The position numbers were made by a program, and so were the translations under genes. A stretch of 64,000 nucleotides of DNA, from the NCBI GenBank assembly GCA_918807975.1, contig OU964921.1, forward strand, positions 45,286,498-45,350,497. Reading direction: 5' to 3'. This stretch comes from Aplidium turbinatum. Taxonomy: Eukaryota > Chordata > Ascidiacea > Aplousobranchia > Polyclinidae. Of the stretch, positions 10,549 to 20,309 are shown piece after piece. Position 1 is the first letter of the stretch; each line of letters opens with the position of its first letter. The notes below the pieces were generated by a model. It was given only the letters and a program-made list of their open reading frames with translations. It made no database searches and was not told where the DNA came from.

Positions 10549-11079
10549 GACGAAAACAGGGCTCTCACAAATGAAAACCAGAAAATCCCTAAAGCTAAAG
10601 CTATGTCAAAAAATCCCTAGATGGCATGAAAAATCCCTAAACATAATTAGCGCGTTATATTGGATTTCAAATGAAATGTAGCCCACCGCATTTCCTTTCA
10701 TTCAATCGTTTCAACACTATTTTCAATTCGGCATGCATATGGTAAAATTGCTCGAATGCGCGATAATTACTATCGCCATCTAGCGGTTGCTGTTTTGAAC
10801 TTTTATTTGCCACATGGCGCTAGAGTATTATTTTCCGATTTCATTGATGTTTCAATGGCAATTCTAGGTTCACCAGAAAAGATTTAACAGCAAAGTTAGT
10901 GCAGATGCTCAGAAAGTTTTCAATTTTATTAGGGGAAGGGTTTTGGTACTAGGTCAAACATTTGCTGATTGCTGAAATCTGAAAAGTGGTTTTGGTCTAA
11001 TTTTTAGTGCAGAAATAGGGATAGCAATCTTCTTGCCTGTGCCATTTCAGTTTTTGAGTTTGAACAAATATTAGCCTGT

Positions 11080-11407
11080 TTATTTTGAAATTCGTGTTTG
11101 GGGTAATTTTACCAAAAATTCGTGTTTGGGGGAATCACCATATGATGCACACAAATGTATCATATGACAGCTACACTTCATTGTCACAACATCAGGATAG
11201 TCTCTCCTTAATAAGGCAACTACACTGTTGCTGCCAAAAATTATAATACTTAGCAGTGTCAGATGTGTATCCGACAATGTTGCACATTGGTATGCCTTTG
11301 TCATTCAGTGACTGCTTGATTGCACTACTGTATATGCCTTTTGCTGGGCTGTTATTAACTTCTCCAAGGTCAAGAAACTGGGTTTTAACACACATTGTCT
11401 GCCCCAT
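11080..11407 (-). pseudogene. hAT transposase fragment of the level 1 element
   Basis: Two overlapping minus-strand frames carry adjacent parts of a hAT transposase catalytic region: KGIPMCNIVGYTSDT in one, and LLRRDYPDVVTMKCSCHMI followed by HLCASY in the other. Family members typically read GFASDG...NSV...CxCHSFHLCAS here, so the match covers the second conserved block. The change of frame near 11240 and the missing flanking parts show it is not functional. Most of the rest of the transposase is absent from the element. Confidence 0.75.
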
Positions 11408-11560
11408 TAGCTCAGTGGTTACGCGCAGGGCTCAAGATCACCTGGTGCTTATTCGACTCTTGGGGTGTGCGCTTGAGCAATGTATTTCGAGACTGCTTTC
11501 CATTCAGCGGCACCTAGTGAATGGAATAATTCCCCGGTAACAACACTTCAACAATCGGAA
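11401..11560 (+). mobile_element. tRNA-derived SINE, family 4
   Basis: The head CATTAGCTCAGTGGTTACGC has an A-box-like TAGCTCAGTGG, and TTCGACTCTTGGGGTG resembles a B box. The body TGCGCTTGAGCAA then CTGCTTTCCATTCAGC recurs at 23655-23810. The flanking mutation load and missing tail make its 3' end uncertain. Confidence 0.6.
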
Positions 11561-12560
11561 AACTTCACTCTGCTAATCTCGGTAACCGGCCCTGTGTCAA
11601 GAGCCTCTACAAGTACCAGTATGCGAAACTACCAGGAATAACCAATCAAGGCTTTGTCAGTCCGTGGACAAAGATTCAAAACCAACCAAGCCAACATACC
11701 TTCGACATCACAAAAGACTACAACAATGCCCAGTTGTTTTGCGGATGTTTAACATCCGTAGTTTCATCCGGTAGGATGCTGAATTTTGTCTTTATTAACG
11801 TAAATATCAGTTTCTTAGCGAAAATAAATCAGTTCCTTGCCTCACAACATTGGTGCACTTTGTGGCATGTGTTCACTGGCGATAAGGCAACTTAATAAAC
11901 GCCTGGTATAGTGGTGCTGCTGGTCAACCCTGGGCCACTAGTCTAAAAGCAAACCTTACCGTATCTGATGTATAGTGGCGAAAAAAGAAACAAACAGGCC
12001 ACTGACCACAAGGAAACAAGTGATGGTGACATGATTTCAAAAATCACATTCATATCACATAAAATGAAACAAAACAGAATTTACTGATTAGCAAATTATA
12101 CAATACGATCTGCAAGAAATTGCGAAAAATCCCTAGATGTGTCCCTAAAAGAGGCTAAAAGTTCCAATTTGGAACTAAATCAGTGCTTCCACTTTTACAA
12201 AGCTAGATTACCACTTGTATTACCACATTTGTCCTCAGATTACCACATTTTTTACTGTGATTTTCTACCCGATTTTAACCGCATTTCGACTTACTTTTAC
12301 ATAACAAAGTGGCTATTTTTACCCACTTGTTGCCATAGTTACAATCAGGTATTGCCAGAGTTAGGATTAAAGTTAGTAAGGGTTAGACTTAGTTATAACT
12401 AGGGCCCTTTTTATTTTGACCTAAAAAATTTTTTTTTTGACTTTATTTTTATCAAATTTTGACCTAATGAAATTGCTTATTTGTAAAGGGCACAGTTCTT
12501 TCTTGAATCGATACCAGTTACCCAAACATAATAGTTTGTCGATTTCAGACCCAAACGTGT

Positions 12561-12803
12561 TCAATAAAAAGGGGCTTGTACAATAAAAGTTTGCCTTGAT
12601 TGCGATGCTTGTTGTCGCTCCAATCCAGCTTGATGGCGTTTACTTTTTCTGTGGCTTTCAACAAAATCCTTTTTATCACACTTCACTATGAACTCACAAA
12701 AATTGCACCTTACATCACCCCCGAGAGTTGCATTAAATTCATCAGGAAAATCTCGACAAATCTGTCTAACCTTTGCTGAAGACGATTTAGCTTGCTCAGG
12801 CAT
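12561..12803 (-). CDS. CGGBP1-like zinc-finger frame of the level 3 element
   Basis: An 80-codon frame from MPEQAKSSSAKVRQICRDFP to the stop at 12561. It contains VRCNFCEFIVKCDKKDFVES and HRKSKRHQAGL, i.e. C-x2-C ... H-x5-H. This is the layout of the CGGBP1-type zinc finger found at the start of many hAT-derived proteins. The start lies 25 bases from the level 4 insertion, so the frame may originally have been longer. It stops without a transposase core, so it is either the remnant of a deleted hAT transposase or a DNA-binding accessory frame. Function is inferred only. Confidence 0.6.
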   Translation of the reverse strand: MPEQAKSSSAKVRQICRDFPDEFNATLGGDVRCNFCEFIVKCDKKDFVESHRKSKRHQAGLERQQASQSRQTFIVQAPFY

Positions 12804-13483
12804 TTTTGTATTACAGAATGTCATTAACAGGGTTGCCAGATTGATAAAACAAAAAAGGCCAAATGCATCCCCAAAAAAGGCCAAATTATAGAAAAAAAGG
12901 CCAAACCGGAGGTTTTGTTCTCTTTGTTGAAATCAGTGGTGTTTTAGCACTTACTTTCAACAACAAATTAGATAATATTTACCCAGTTTCTATTGTTCTA
13001 CATGTTATCTGTTAAAGAAGAATTGTTTAGTAAAATTCCTGAAAAAATGCAATCCATAAAATACAAACAGATAGGTATGGAAACAATTACAATACAACTG
13101 AAATATGTACATAACATTAGGCTAAGCATCATCCTGTAGACTAAAAAGACATTAACGTCTACTAGTGAGACCCTGGTGACTAGTGAGCAGAGGAAAAAGG
13201 AGTTAAAATTGGCATCTCACTTAATGCAATATGAAATAGGCTATACAGTAGGCTACAATATTTATACCCAATACAATTACTTGTAGGCTACCGTACATTT
13301 AACACACAACACTGCAAAATCAGAGAAATCAATTGCATTTATGTCCAACATCCTTCCACAATGAACACTCCTTATTGTAGGAATGCTCGCGCCTCTGCCA
13401 TTTCGTTACTGCTAGTTTCACCATAAACAATATCAGCCTTATCATTATGGCACTGGCATCAAAGTTTGTGCAACATTTTCCAT

Positions 13484-13925
13484 TCAGCAGCATGTCCTAT
13501 TGGGTATTCGCAAAAAAGAGGCTATTTGCAAAATCGCTTCCAAAAGCTCAGTCTGCATTTTGTTTCGTGGTTTTGTTTTCACTGCAGTAAGTAATGAAAA
13601 AATCTTCTCTACTACTGCATTACTGACAGGGATGCCAGGGCCGGATTTAGCTGATGGGGGGCCCGGGGCACTTTTAGATCGGGGGCCCCCCTGCAAACAA
13701 TTTTTTCAAACCTATGGCGCGATAAACCACCTCTGCGTCTACAGTAGCATCAATCCACCACTGCACAGCATTTTTCAGAAACTTCAAAGGCTGAAAGGAC
13801 GAAAAAATAACACAAAATCACATTTTTTCACGTAGGGGGGCCCTTCAAAAGTCGGGGGGCCCGGGGCACCTGCCCCCTCTTCCCCCCCTAAATCCGGACC
13901 TGAGGGATGCAGAGACATGTTAAAG
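13484..13925 (-). pseudogene. hAT transposase C-terminal dimerisation domain, split by a MITE
   Basis: The minus strand reads FNMSLHP just right of the level 5 MITE (about 13903-13925). Left of the MITE it continues VSNAVVEKIFSLLTAVKTKP, then RNKMQTELLEAIL, ending at 13484. The block SNAxxERxFSxxxxxKTKxRNxM is the hallmark of the hAT C-terminal dimerisation domain. The upstream catalytic part is gone. The MITE at 13636-13902 interrupts the domain exactly between these two parts. Confidence 0.8.
13636..13902. mobile_element. Level 5: GC-rich hAT MITE inside level 4
   Basis: The ends CAGGGCCGGATTTAG and CTAAATCCGGACCTG are flanked by a perfect 8-bp duplication AGGGATGC (13628-13635 and 13903-13910). 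GGGGGGCCCGGGGCAC near each end forms long inverted arms. It is 267 bp and has no coding capacity. Confidence 0.9.
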
Positions 13926-13927
13926 CA

Positions 13928-14212
13928 TAGCAGTGGCCGAGTGGTTCGCAGTCGAGAGCCTGCATGTTCGACTCCAGCCACCCGCACTTGCTGTTGTTTC
14001 TCTGGGCAAGAAACTTTACGATAATTGCCTCTACCCAGTGATCGATTTCGAGTAATGGGTAGTACCAAATTTAAGTCATAAGTGGAGTAGACAACCGGAA
14101 ACAGACATTGCCGTCGGCTGCAGCGTGGGTCAGGTGTACGTCGGAAGGCGTACACCGATGCATAGCGCTCAAGTCCGCTTTCCCACAATGCAGGATAAAG
14201 ATCACTGTTGCT
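13928..14212 (+). mobile_element. tRNA-derived SINE, family 1
   Basis: The head GCAGTGGCCGAGTGGTTCGC has a tRNA A box, and GTTCGACTCCAGCC is B-box-like. The body contains GAGTAGACAACCGGAAACAG and AGGCGTACACCGATGCATAG. The body recurs at 17765-17957. This copy is inside the level 4 hAT element and lacks a clear tail. Confidence 0.72.
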
Positions 14213-16160
14213 AGGGATAACCAAAAGAACTATGAAAACCAAAAGAAAAAAAAGCCAAACAAATGCCAATCGGGAAACTAAAAAAGGCCAAAAAAAGGCC
14301 AAGCGGCCAAACAAAAATTGTCCGGCCAAACACTTTTCAAAAAGGCCAAATTTCTGAAATTTGGCCGTAAAAAGGCCAATCTGGCAACCCTGGTCATTAA
14401 GCTATTCCTAAAACCCAAACTGTTGATCTTCGAAAAGACCACGGACGTTTGTGAAGAGGAAGTGTTTTATAAAAATTATTTAAATACGTAACAATGAATA
14501 AACAATGGACAATTTGCGATAAAAGTTACTGCTGATCCAAGTGGGCATTGTGACATATTTCCTGCTTTTATGGGTTAATATGGCTTAACTGTGTCGCAGT
14601 TCCTGATTTACAATTCTTCTACGATTTTGACAAAAATTACTCTCAAGAAACACAAAAAGTTTGTCAAAAGCCATAATTTGACAAATTTTGACCTTATTAA
14701 AAAATTTGACTTTATTGTCAATTTTGACTTTATTTTGACCTATAAACTTCTTAGAAACAGTCCCCCAGGTGCTGAAAACAACTTTATTCTTTGATTCGTA
14801 GACAGACAAAGTCCTTAAAAAATTTTGACTTTATTGGCTTTTGCGGGCCCTAGTTATAAGGTTAGGGTTTTGATCTTTACCCAGAACCAAAATAAAATTC
14901 CAAAGTGCAAATTTTTGTTTTCAGCAGCTTTAAATTTTTCTCAGATTAGGACAGAATTCCTTATCTGGCAACAAATGTTACTTGGCTATATTTACACTTT
15001 ATAGTGTAAAATAAGGTCTAAAACAACTACTCAGTTTATTAACAGTTATTAAAACGTCCGAAATAAGAAAGCAAAGTAGGGTCATTTCATTATAATTCAT
15101 CCAGGCCATGGAACCATAGAATTTAGAATTGTCCCATTTTTTCACAGTTTAAAATGCTTGAAATTCTGAGTTGTTTGGTACAAATTTTGTCAAAATTGGT
15201 TGAGCGGTTTTTGTTTTATCGCTATTTTAATGTTTGACCACCAGGTGGCGATTTTTTTAGTGAGCCGCATAAAAATGCTCATATCTTGGGTCCTAGTTGC
15301 CCAATCTTCATAAAATTGGTATCTATCCCCCCATTTTCAGGGGTGGGCTTTCCAAAAATGAAGGTTAAAATAAGCTAGGAGTTATACTTTTTGTGATATA
15401 GACATTTGTAGTGCTTCGATAGCATGGCCGATTTCGCCATGCGGCCACGCATTTTTTTCAAAATTTTTTTGATCATTATTTTTAGCATAGATGTTACATT
15501 CCAAAAATATCTTTTAAATCACTTACAATTCACAACCTCATAATAAAAATTGTGCACAAAAATGCAGAATTTTTAAAATAGTCAAAAACATTGGATTTTA
15601 ATTTTTTTGGAATTTTGGGATAAGACTTTAGATTTCATTACCACTCCTTGGATTACAACTATTTTATGAGCAGAACTGTAGTCAAGCCTTTTTCTCAATA
15701 CTAATATTGACGTAGATAACTCACTCATATTCCAATAATTCCACTTTAATCACTAACAATTCATCAGCCCATACTGGGCAGTCCGCCCCTCCCCCCCTTA
15801 CTACGCCACTGTATGTCAAGCAAAGAATACTAGTATAATACATTATTACACAAAGTGAAGGAGTCAAGACATAAAGATGAAGGAGTTTAATACATCGAAA
15901 GGATGTAATGGGCTTGTCCGATGTGGGAAATAATTTTATCATTTTCCAAACATGTCTTGCTGCTACTCGTAGGACAGTGTGCACAGTACAATTGCGTTAC
16001 TTTAATTTGTCAGAAGTTACATTAAAGAACAGCGACAGTCTTAATAGTAAAGTGAGCTATATGCAACAATCTGAGAAATACATAACAATCTTAAGAAAGA
16101 AAGTACATTGCAAAATAAAGTCACACTATTCTGAGGGTACAACTACTAGTCTATATTATA

Positions 16161-16403
16161 CGGAATGGCCCGTTTCGGTGAGTCTGATTCGGTGAGTCCG
16201 ATTCGGTTAGTCCGATTCGGTGAGTTCGATCTCTTAACGGGGGATTTTTTCAATTTTTTTAAAATTATCAGGTACCATAGCTTAATTATCATTGCCGTTT
16301 TAGGGTTAGGAGTTAAGGTTAGGGGTTAGAAGTTAGGAACTCACCGAATCAGACTCACCGAATCGGACTCACCGAATCGGACTCACCGAATAGTAGCAGA
16401 CCC
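16161..16403. repeat. Foldback element 2: inverted 14-bp tandem units around a TTAGGG-like core
   Basis: Four units of about 14 bp (CGGTGAGTCCGATT and variants) run from about 16174, and about four units in reverse orientation end near 16390. The interior contains TTTTAGGGTTAGGAGTTAAG and GGTTAGGGGTTAG. The direct repeat ATATTATA flanks it (16153-16160 and 16404-16411). It interrupts the left arm of the long-armed element; the right arm lacks it, which confirms insertion. Confidence 0.8.
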
Positions 16404-16485
16404 ATATTATACACTTCTGCTATCATTTCTGAATTGGAATATATAGGTTTTGTCTGCACTGATCATTTTAAAATTACATACATAT

Positions 16486-16860
16486 TAGGGTGGTTCAAAA
16501 AAAGTGAAATTTTGAAATTTTAAAGTCTCACCTTTTCAAAAGTTTCCATTTACTACAAACATCTTGTATAAAACATTTTTGAAAAATATTAATGTTTAGG
16601 GGTAGCTCAAGGCTTTCAAAATTTGGGGGTATTTGACGAAATAGGTCAAACTATAAATAGATGTATTTCGTAAACCCTTCAAGCAAACATACATCTGTAT
16701 GGGTTCATTTTCATCAGGCTGGAGAGTAACATAACTTGGTAAAGTCAAACAATGGTAAATATGCACTTTTGGAATATTGCGATTTTAAAAATTTTACAAA
16801 ATGAATACAAAAACACGTATTGTGAAATTTTATATACACTCTTTTAAACATTTAGTGGTA
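16486..16860 (+). mobile_element. Left end of a TAGGGTGG-tipped element, right end not found
   Basis: TAGGGTGGTTCAAAAAAAGT begins exactly where the left long arm stops matching the right arm. The tip resembles that of the MITE at 7943 and the element start at 63805. No inverted partner was found before 18750, so the right end is deleted or beyond recognition, and the end given here is arbitrary. Confidence 0.45.
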
Positions 16861-16879
16861 CCGTAGCTGAAACACGTTG

Positions 16880-17530
16880 AAATTTCAGTAAAATCTGGAA
16901 TTGTTGCAATTGATGTATGTGATACACAGTGCAATGCACATTGCACATACAAAGTCAAGTTCCAAACAATTGGTAGCCATGACCACTGAGACTTTCCCAG
17001 TGAGTGTCTTTTTGTTGCTATCAGGCAAAGCTTTTCGGTGTTCGTGCACAACTGCACAACCTGTAACAGATACTCAAGTTGTTCCTCATCACTGTTGAGT
17101 AGGCCACTGAACTCCTGAATTAGAGCTACTCCTTGTTCTGCGTGGTTGTTGACAACTTTTACGGCCTGCAGGCTGCAGCCCTGCACAATGTCACACGCTG
17201 CTTGAAAATCTTCTCGCATTTTCCATGTCTCTGGATCTGCTTAGAGAAAACCATCAGGAAGGTTCATTCTCTCAAAAAGCATTTGGTATCTTGGTGTGAC
17301 AAAGTTGTCCAAACAACTTCCTTGATTTTTTTGTAGATTCACATGAATTCGCTTCGAAGGATCTGTATGTCCCTAAATCCCAATTATCCAATGCAAGAAC
17401 CATTTTTCGTTTCACTGCTGCAGGCACATTCTTGTCAAGCAAGGCCAGTTTAATCAACTCTTCTTATGAATACCACAGGGTGGCCAACGAGCTTTACTGC
17501 TGCTGCTTTAGAAATGGCTGGGTTAATGCG
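16880..17530 (-). pseudogene. Uncharacterised transposon-linked protein, fragments
   Basis: Minus-strand frames give LALLDKNVPAAVKRKMVLAL (near 17457-17390) and, further on, AVKVVNNHAEQGVALIQEF with LLNSDEEQLEYLLQVVQ (near 17170-17055). From memory these blocks belong to one abundant, uncharacterised protein family of invertebrate genomes that typically reads ...KRRMVxAL... and ...VVNDxAERGVALIQEFN...DEEQKQFLLQVV. It is probably encoded by a mobile element. The blocks lie in different frames and the copy is broken. Related blocks occur at 31240-32530. The family assignment rests on recalled motifs only. Confidence 0.5.
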
Positions 17531-17764
17531 TTTGTACAGTACCAGGGACTGCAAGAGCAGGAGGTCATAGTTGGGGGCACAGGCTGCGAGAGGAGCTGTC
17601 ATCCAGGCTTTGAGATAAATCCGAATGGTGAAGACGGTAATATCTCATAACCCTTTCTGTTCTTTGGTAGTAAGCTTAAACTAGCTTCTGAATAACCACA
17701 CCTTTATGCTATGGGCATAGTGTAGGGGTCCGGGGCCATGAACTTAACTTCGTTGGCAGGAACT

Positions 17765-17957
17765 AGTGATCGATTTTCGAGTAATGGGTAGTACCAAATT
17801 TAAGTCATAAGTAGAGTAGACAACCGGAAACAGACATTGCAGTCGGCTGCAGCGTAGGTCAGGTGTATGTCGGAAGGCGTACACCGATGCATAGCGCTCA
17901 AGTCCGCTTTCCCGCAATGCAGGATAAAGATAAACAAACAAACAAACAAACAAACTC
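17765..17957 (+). mobile_element. tRNA-derived SINE, family 1, 5'-truncated copy
   Basis: It matches the copy at 13928-14212 from GATCGATTT onward and ends GCAATGCAGGATAAAGATAA followed by an (AAAC)n tail to about 17957. The tail shows the family's true 3' end. Confidence 0.75.
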
Positions 17958-18750
17958 CACCAAGAAAGATCAGACAATTTCAACATTTCTAGGTACCGGT
18001 AACCATCTCTTGGGTAGTTTAAACCTGACTCTCAATGAAACTCAGGATATCATCCTTGACGTCAGAAAGGGATTCACTGTAAACCACGGTTTCTAGCATG
18101 TACAGTAACTAAGCACTATGAGAGCAAGCAAAAATATAAATACAACATAAATGAACAAAGGTTGTTGCACACTTGGACACATAGAACAGCATGCCATTAT
18201 TGTAACATTAGTCAAGACCTAGACAGCAATTTCAGGCAATCAAACCCAACATAATAGAAGCCAATCAATGCTCATCTTGAATGCAAATGAAGCGACGATT
18301 TACAGTTTCCATGTTTGGAGCCGAAAATGTGTTGGACAGTCTTTCCACTACAACAGGCAGAATATACACATTTTCGGCTTTTCTGGTTTACAGTTTATTC
18401 GCATGCATGACAACCCGTGTTCAATTGTATAGTAATTTATGCTGCCTCTCACATGTTTAGCTACATGATAGAAATCGTGGTTGTCGGTTTATTTACATGC
18501 ATGACGGCCCTTGTTCAATTGCGTTTTTATTCATTCCGATTGTTGCCCCTCACATGTTGTAATGGCTCTGCAGTGAGCATATTTTGTCCAGTGTCACATA
18601 ATGTTAAATGCAAAATGGGACGCACTAGTTATGCATGCAAAACTATAGGTGTATTGAATCCTTTTTAATTGTATTTTATTGCAGAAAGTCACTTAAAACT
18701 ATCTTTAATGTTTCGTACACTTCTTGGCACTAATAATCTTACAATGATGT
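17958..18750. other. Interior of the long-armed element without recognised genes
   Basis: No domain or repeat pair was recognised. The minus-strand protein fragments end further left, and the right arm begins at 18751. Confidence 0.4.
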
Positions 18751-20309
18751 ATATATGTATGTAATTTTACAATGATCAGTGCAGACAAAGCCTATATATT
18801 CCAATTCAGAAATGATAGCAGAAGTGTATAGACTAGTAGTTGTATACTCAGAATAGTGTGACTTTATTTTGCAATGTTATGTACCGGTGGGGTGTTGTAC
18901 AATGTATATACATACTTGCTCAGATTGTTGCATATAGCTCACTTAACTATTAAGACTGTTGCTGTTCTTTAATGTAACTTCTGACAAATTAAAGTAACGC
19001 AATTGTACTGTGCACACTGTTCTACGAGTAACAGCGAGACATGTTTGGAAAATGATAAAATTATTTCCCACATCGGACAAGCTCATTACATGCTTTTGAT
19101 GTATTAAACTCCTTCATCTTAATGTCTTGACTCCTTCACTTTGTGTAATAATGTATTATATAATGTGGCGCAGTAAGGGGGGGAGGGGCAGACCGCCCAG
19201 TATGGGCTGATGAAAAAAAATTAAAATCTAATGTTTTTGACTATTTTAAAAATTCTGCATGTTTGTGTACAATTTTTATTATGAGGTTGTGAATTGTAAG
19301 TGATTTAAAAGATATTTTTGGAATATAACATCTATGCTAATAATAATGATCATAAAAATTTTGAAAAAAATGCGTGGCCGCATGGCGAAATCGGCCATGC
19401 TATCGAAGCACTACAAACGTTTATATCACAAAAAGTATAACTCCTAGCTCATTTTAACCTTCATTTTTGGAAAGCACACCCCTGAAAATGGGGGGATAGA
19501 TACCAATTTTATTAAGATTGGGCAACTAGATCCCAAGATATGAGCATTTTTATGCGGCTCACTAAAAAAATCGCCACCTGGTGGTCAAACATTTAAATAG
19601 CGATAAAACAAAAACGGCTCAACCAATTTTGACAAAATTTGTGCCAAATAACTCAGAATTTCAAGCATTTTAAACTGTGAAAAAATGGGACAATTCTAAA
19701 TTCTATGGTTCCAAAATTTCAATTTTCTGGATGAATTATAATGAAATGACCCAGTACTGTACTTGACACCGCAGCTAGAATCTAAAAGACATATTGACTA
19801 TGAATATGATCACATGGTCAGTTGGTCACCCTACGGCCTACGTTCAAACACAAAAGTCAGGACGCATTCCAAAATCAAACCGAAAACAGCGGAACATGCT
19901 AGTCGCATGCTGTTATAAGTAGTTTTTGCATATCTGTTCGATTTCGGAAGACAACAGTTTAAATGCTCTTACTTATTGATAGTATTTTATGTCAAATTTT
20001 CAAAATTTATAAATTTCACATTTTGGCAACATTTCCACACAAAATTTCCATATTGCCACATTTTTACCACAAATTTATCATTACCACATTTTTACCACAA
20101 GCATGATGAAAATACCACAATTGTGGTAATTACCACCAAAGTGGAAGCGCTGAACTAAATCCCTAAAAGTGAGAGCACTGGACGAAAATGATTTTTCTTG
20201 AACATGCCCAGGGTTGCCAGAGGCTGCAAAACAGCGTTACAAAATATTTTAATAGTATACTGCCTACTGTAGTTGTCACTAAAAACTTACCTAAAAGTAG
20301 TCGGGGGTC

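Larger units (their letters stand above)
12828..14392 (-). mobile_element. Level 4: hAT element inside level 3
   Basis: The ends CAGGGTTGCCAGATTG and its exact inverse are flanked by a perfect 8-bp duplication GTCATTAA (12820-12827 and 14393-14400). AAAGGCCAAA motifs are repeated near both ends. It keeps the 3' end of a minus-strand hAT transposase and contains a MITE (level 5) and a SINE. Confidence 0.9.
12400..14852 (-). mobile_element. Level 3: hAT element with a zinc-finger frame, inside level 2
   Basis: The ends TAGGGCCC and GGGCCCTA are flanked by GTTATAAC (12392-12399) and GTTATAAG (14853-14860), 7 of 8 matching. Subterminal runs of TTTTGACCT / TTTTGACTTTATT occur at both ends. Without its insert (12828-14392) it is about 0.9 kb and keeps only a short N-terminal-type frame. 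Confidence 0.78.
15079..19752 (-). mobile_element. Long-armed DNA transposon inside level 2, 4-bp target duplication
   Basis: GGGTCATTTCATTATAATTC at 15079 is matched in reverse at the 19752 end. Both ends are flanked by AGTA (15075-15078 and 19753-19756). Inverted similarity runs inward for about 1 kb on each side (15079-16485 and 18751-19752) once the foldback insertion and an indel of about 150 bp near 15600-15760 are set aside. The middle holds minus-strand fragments of an uncharacterised transposon-linked protein (16880-17530), a separate element end at 16486 and a SINE. The superfamily is not certain; a 4-bp duplication that is not TTAA excludes a simple piggyBac or Kolobok assignment. 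Confidence 0.75.
12181..20152. mobile_element. Level 2: hAT MITE inserted in level 1
   Basis: The left end CAGTGCTTCCACTTT and the right end AAAGTGGAAGCGCTG are flanked by a perfect 8-bp duplication AACTAAAT (12173-12180 and 20153-20160). Its own DNA is about 0.83 kb (12181-12391, 14861-15078 and 19753-20152) and is rich in TTACCACATTT motifs. No transposase is seen. Two further elements sit side by side inside it. Confidence 0.87.
10557..20180 (-). mobile_element. Level 1 of the nested stack: outer hAT element
   Basis: The left end CAGGGCTCTCACA and the right end AGTGAGAGCACTG are inverted repeats. They are flanked by a perfect 8-bp duplication GACGAAAA at 10549-10556 and 20181-20188. The element's own DNA is 10557-12180 plus 20153-20180, about 1.65 kb; everything else was inserted later. 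The motif AAAATCCCTA is repeated subterminally. Minus-strand transposase pieces survive at 11080-11407. Confidence 0.88.

Noticed and set aside
13784-14329. 181-codon minus-strand frame
   Set aside because: It runs antisense across a SINE, a MITE end and AAAGGCCAAA repeats; the composition is that of repeats.
17744-17986. 80-codon minus-strand frame
   Set aside because: It is the antisense of the family 1 SINE and matches the frame at 13784-14329 only because both contain that SINE.
20205-20300. hAT end CAGGGTTGCCAGAGGCTGC as the left end of a further enclosing element
   Set aside because: No inverted partner or second target copy was found in the window.
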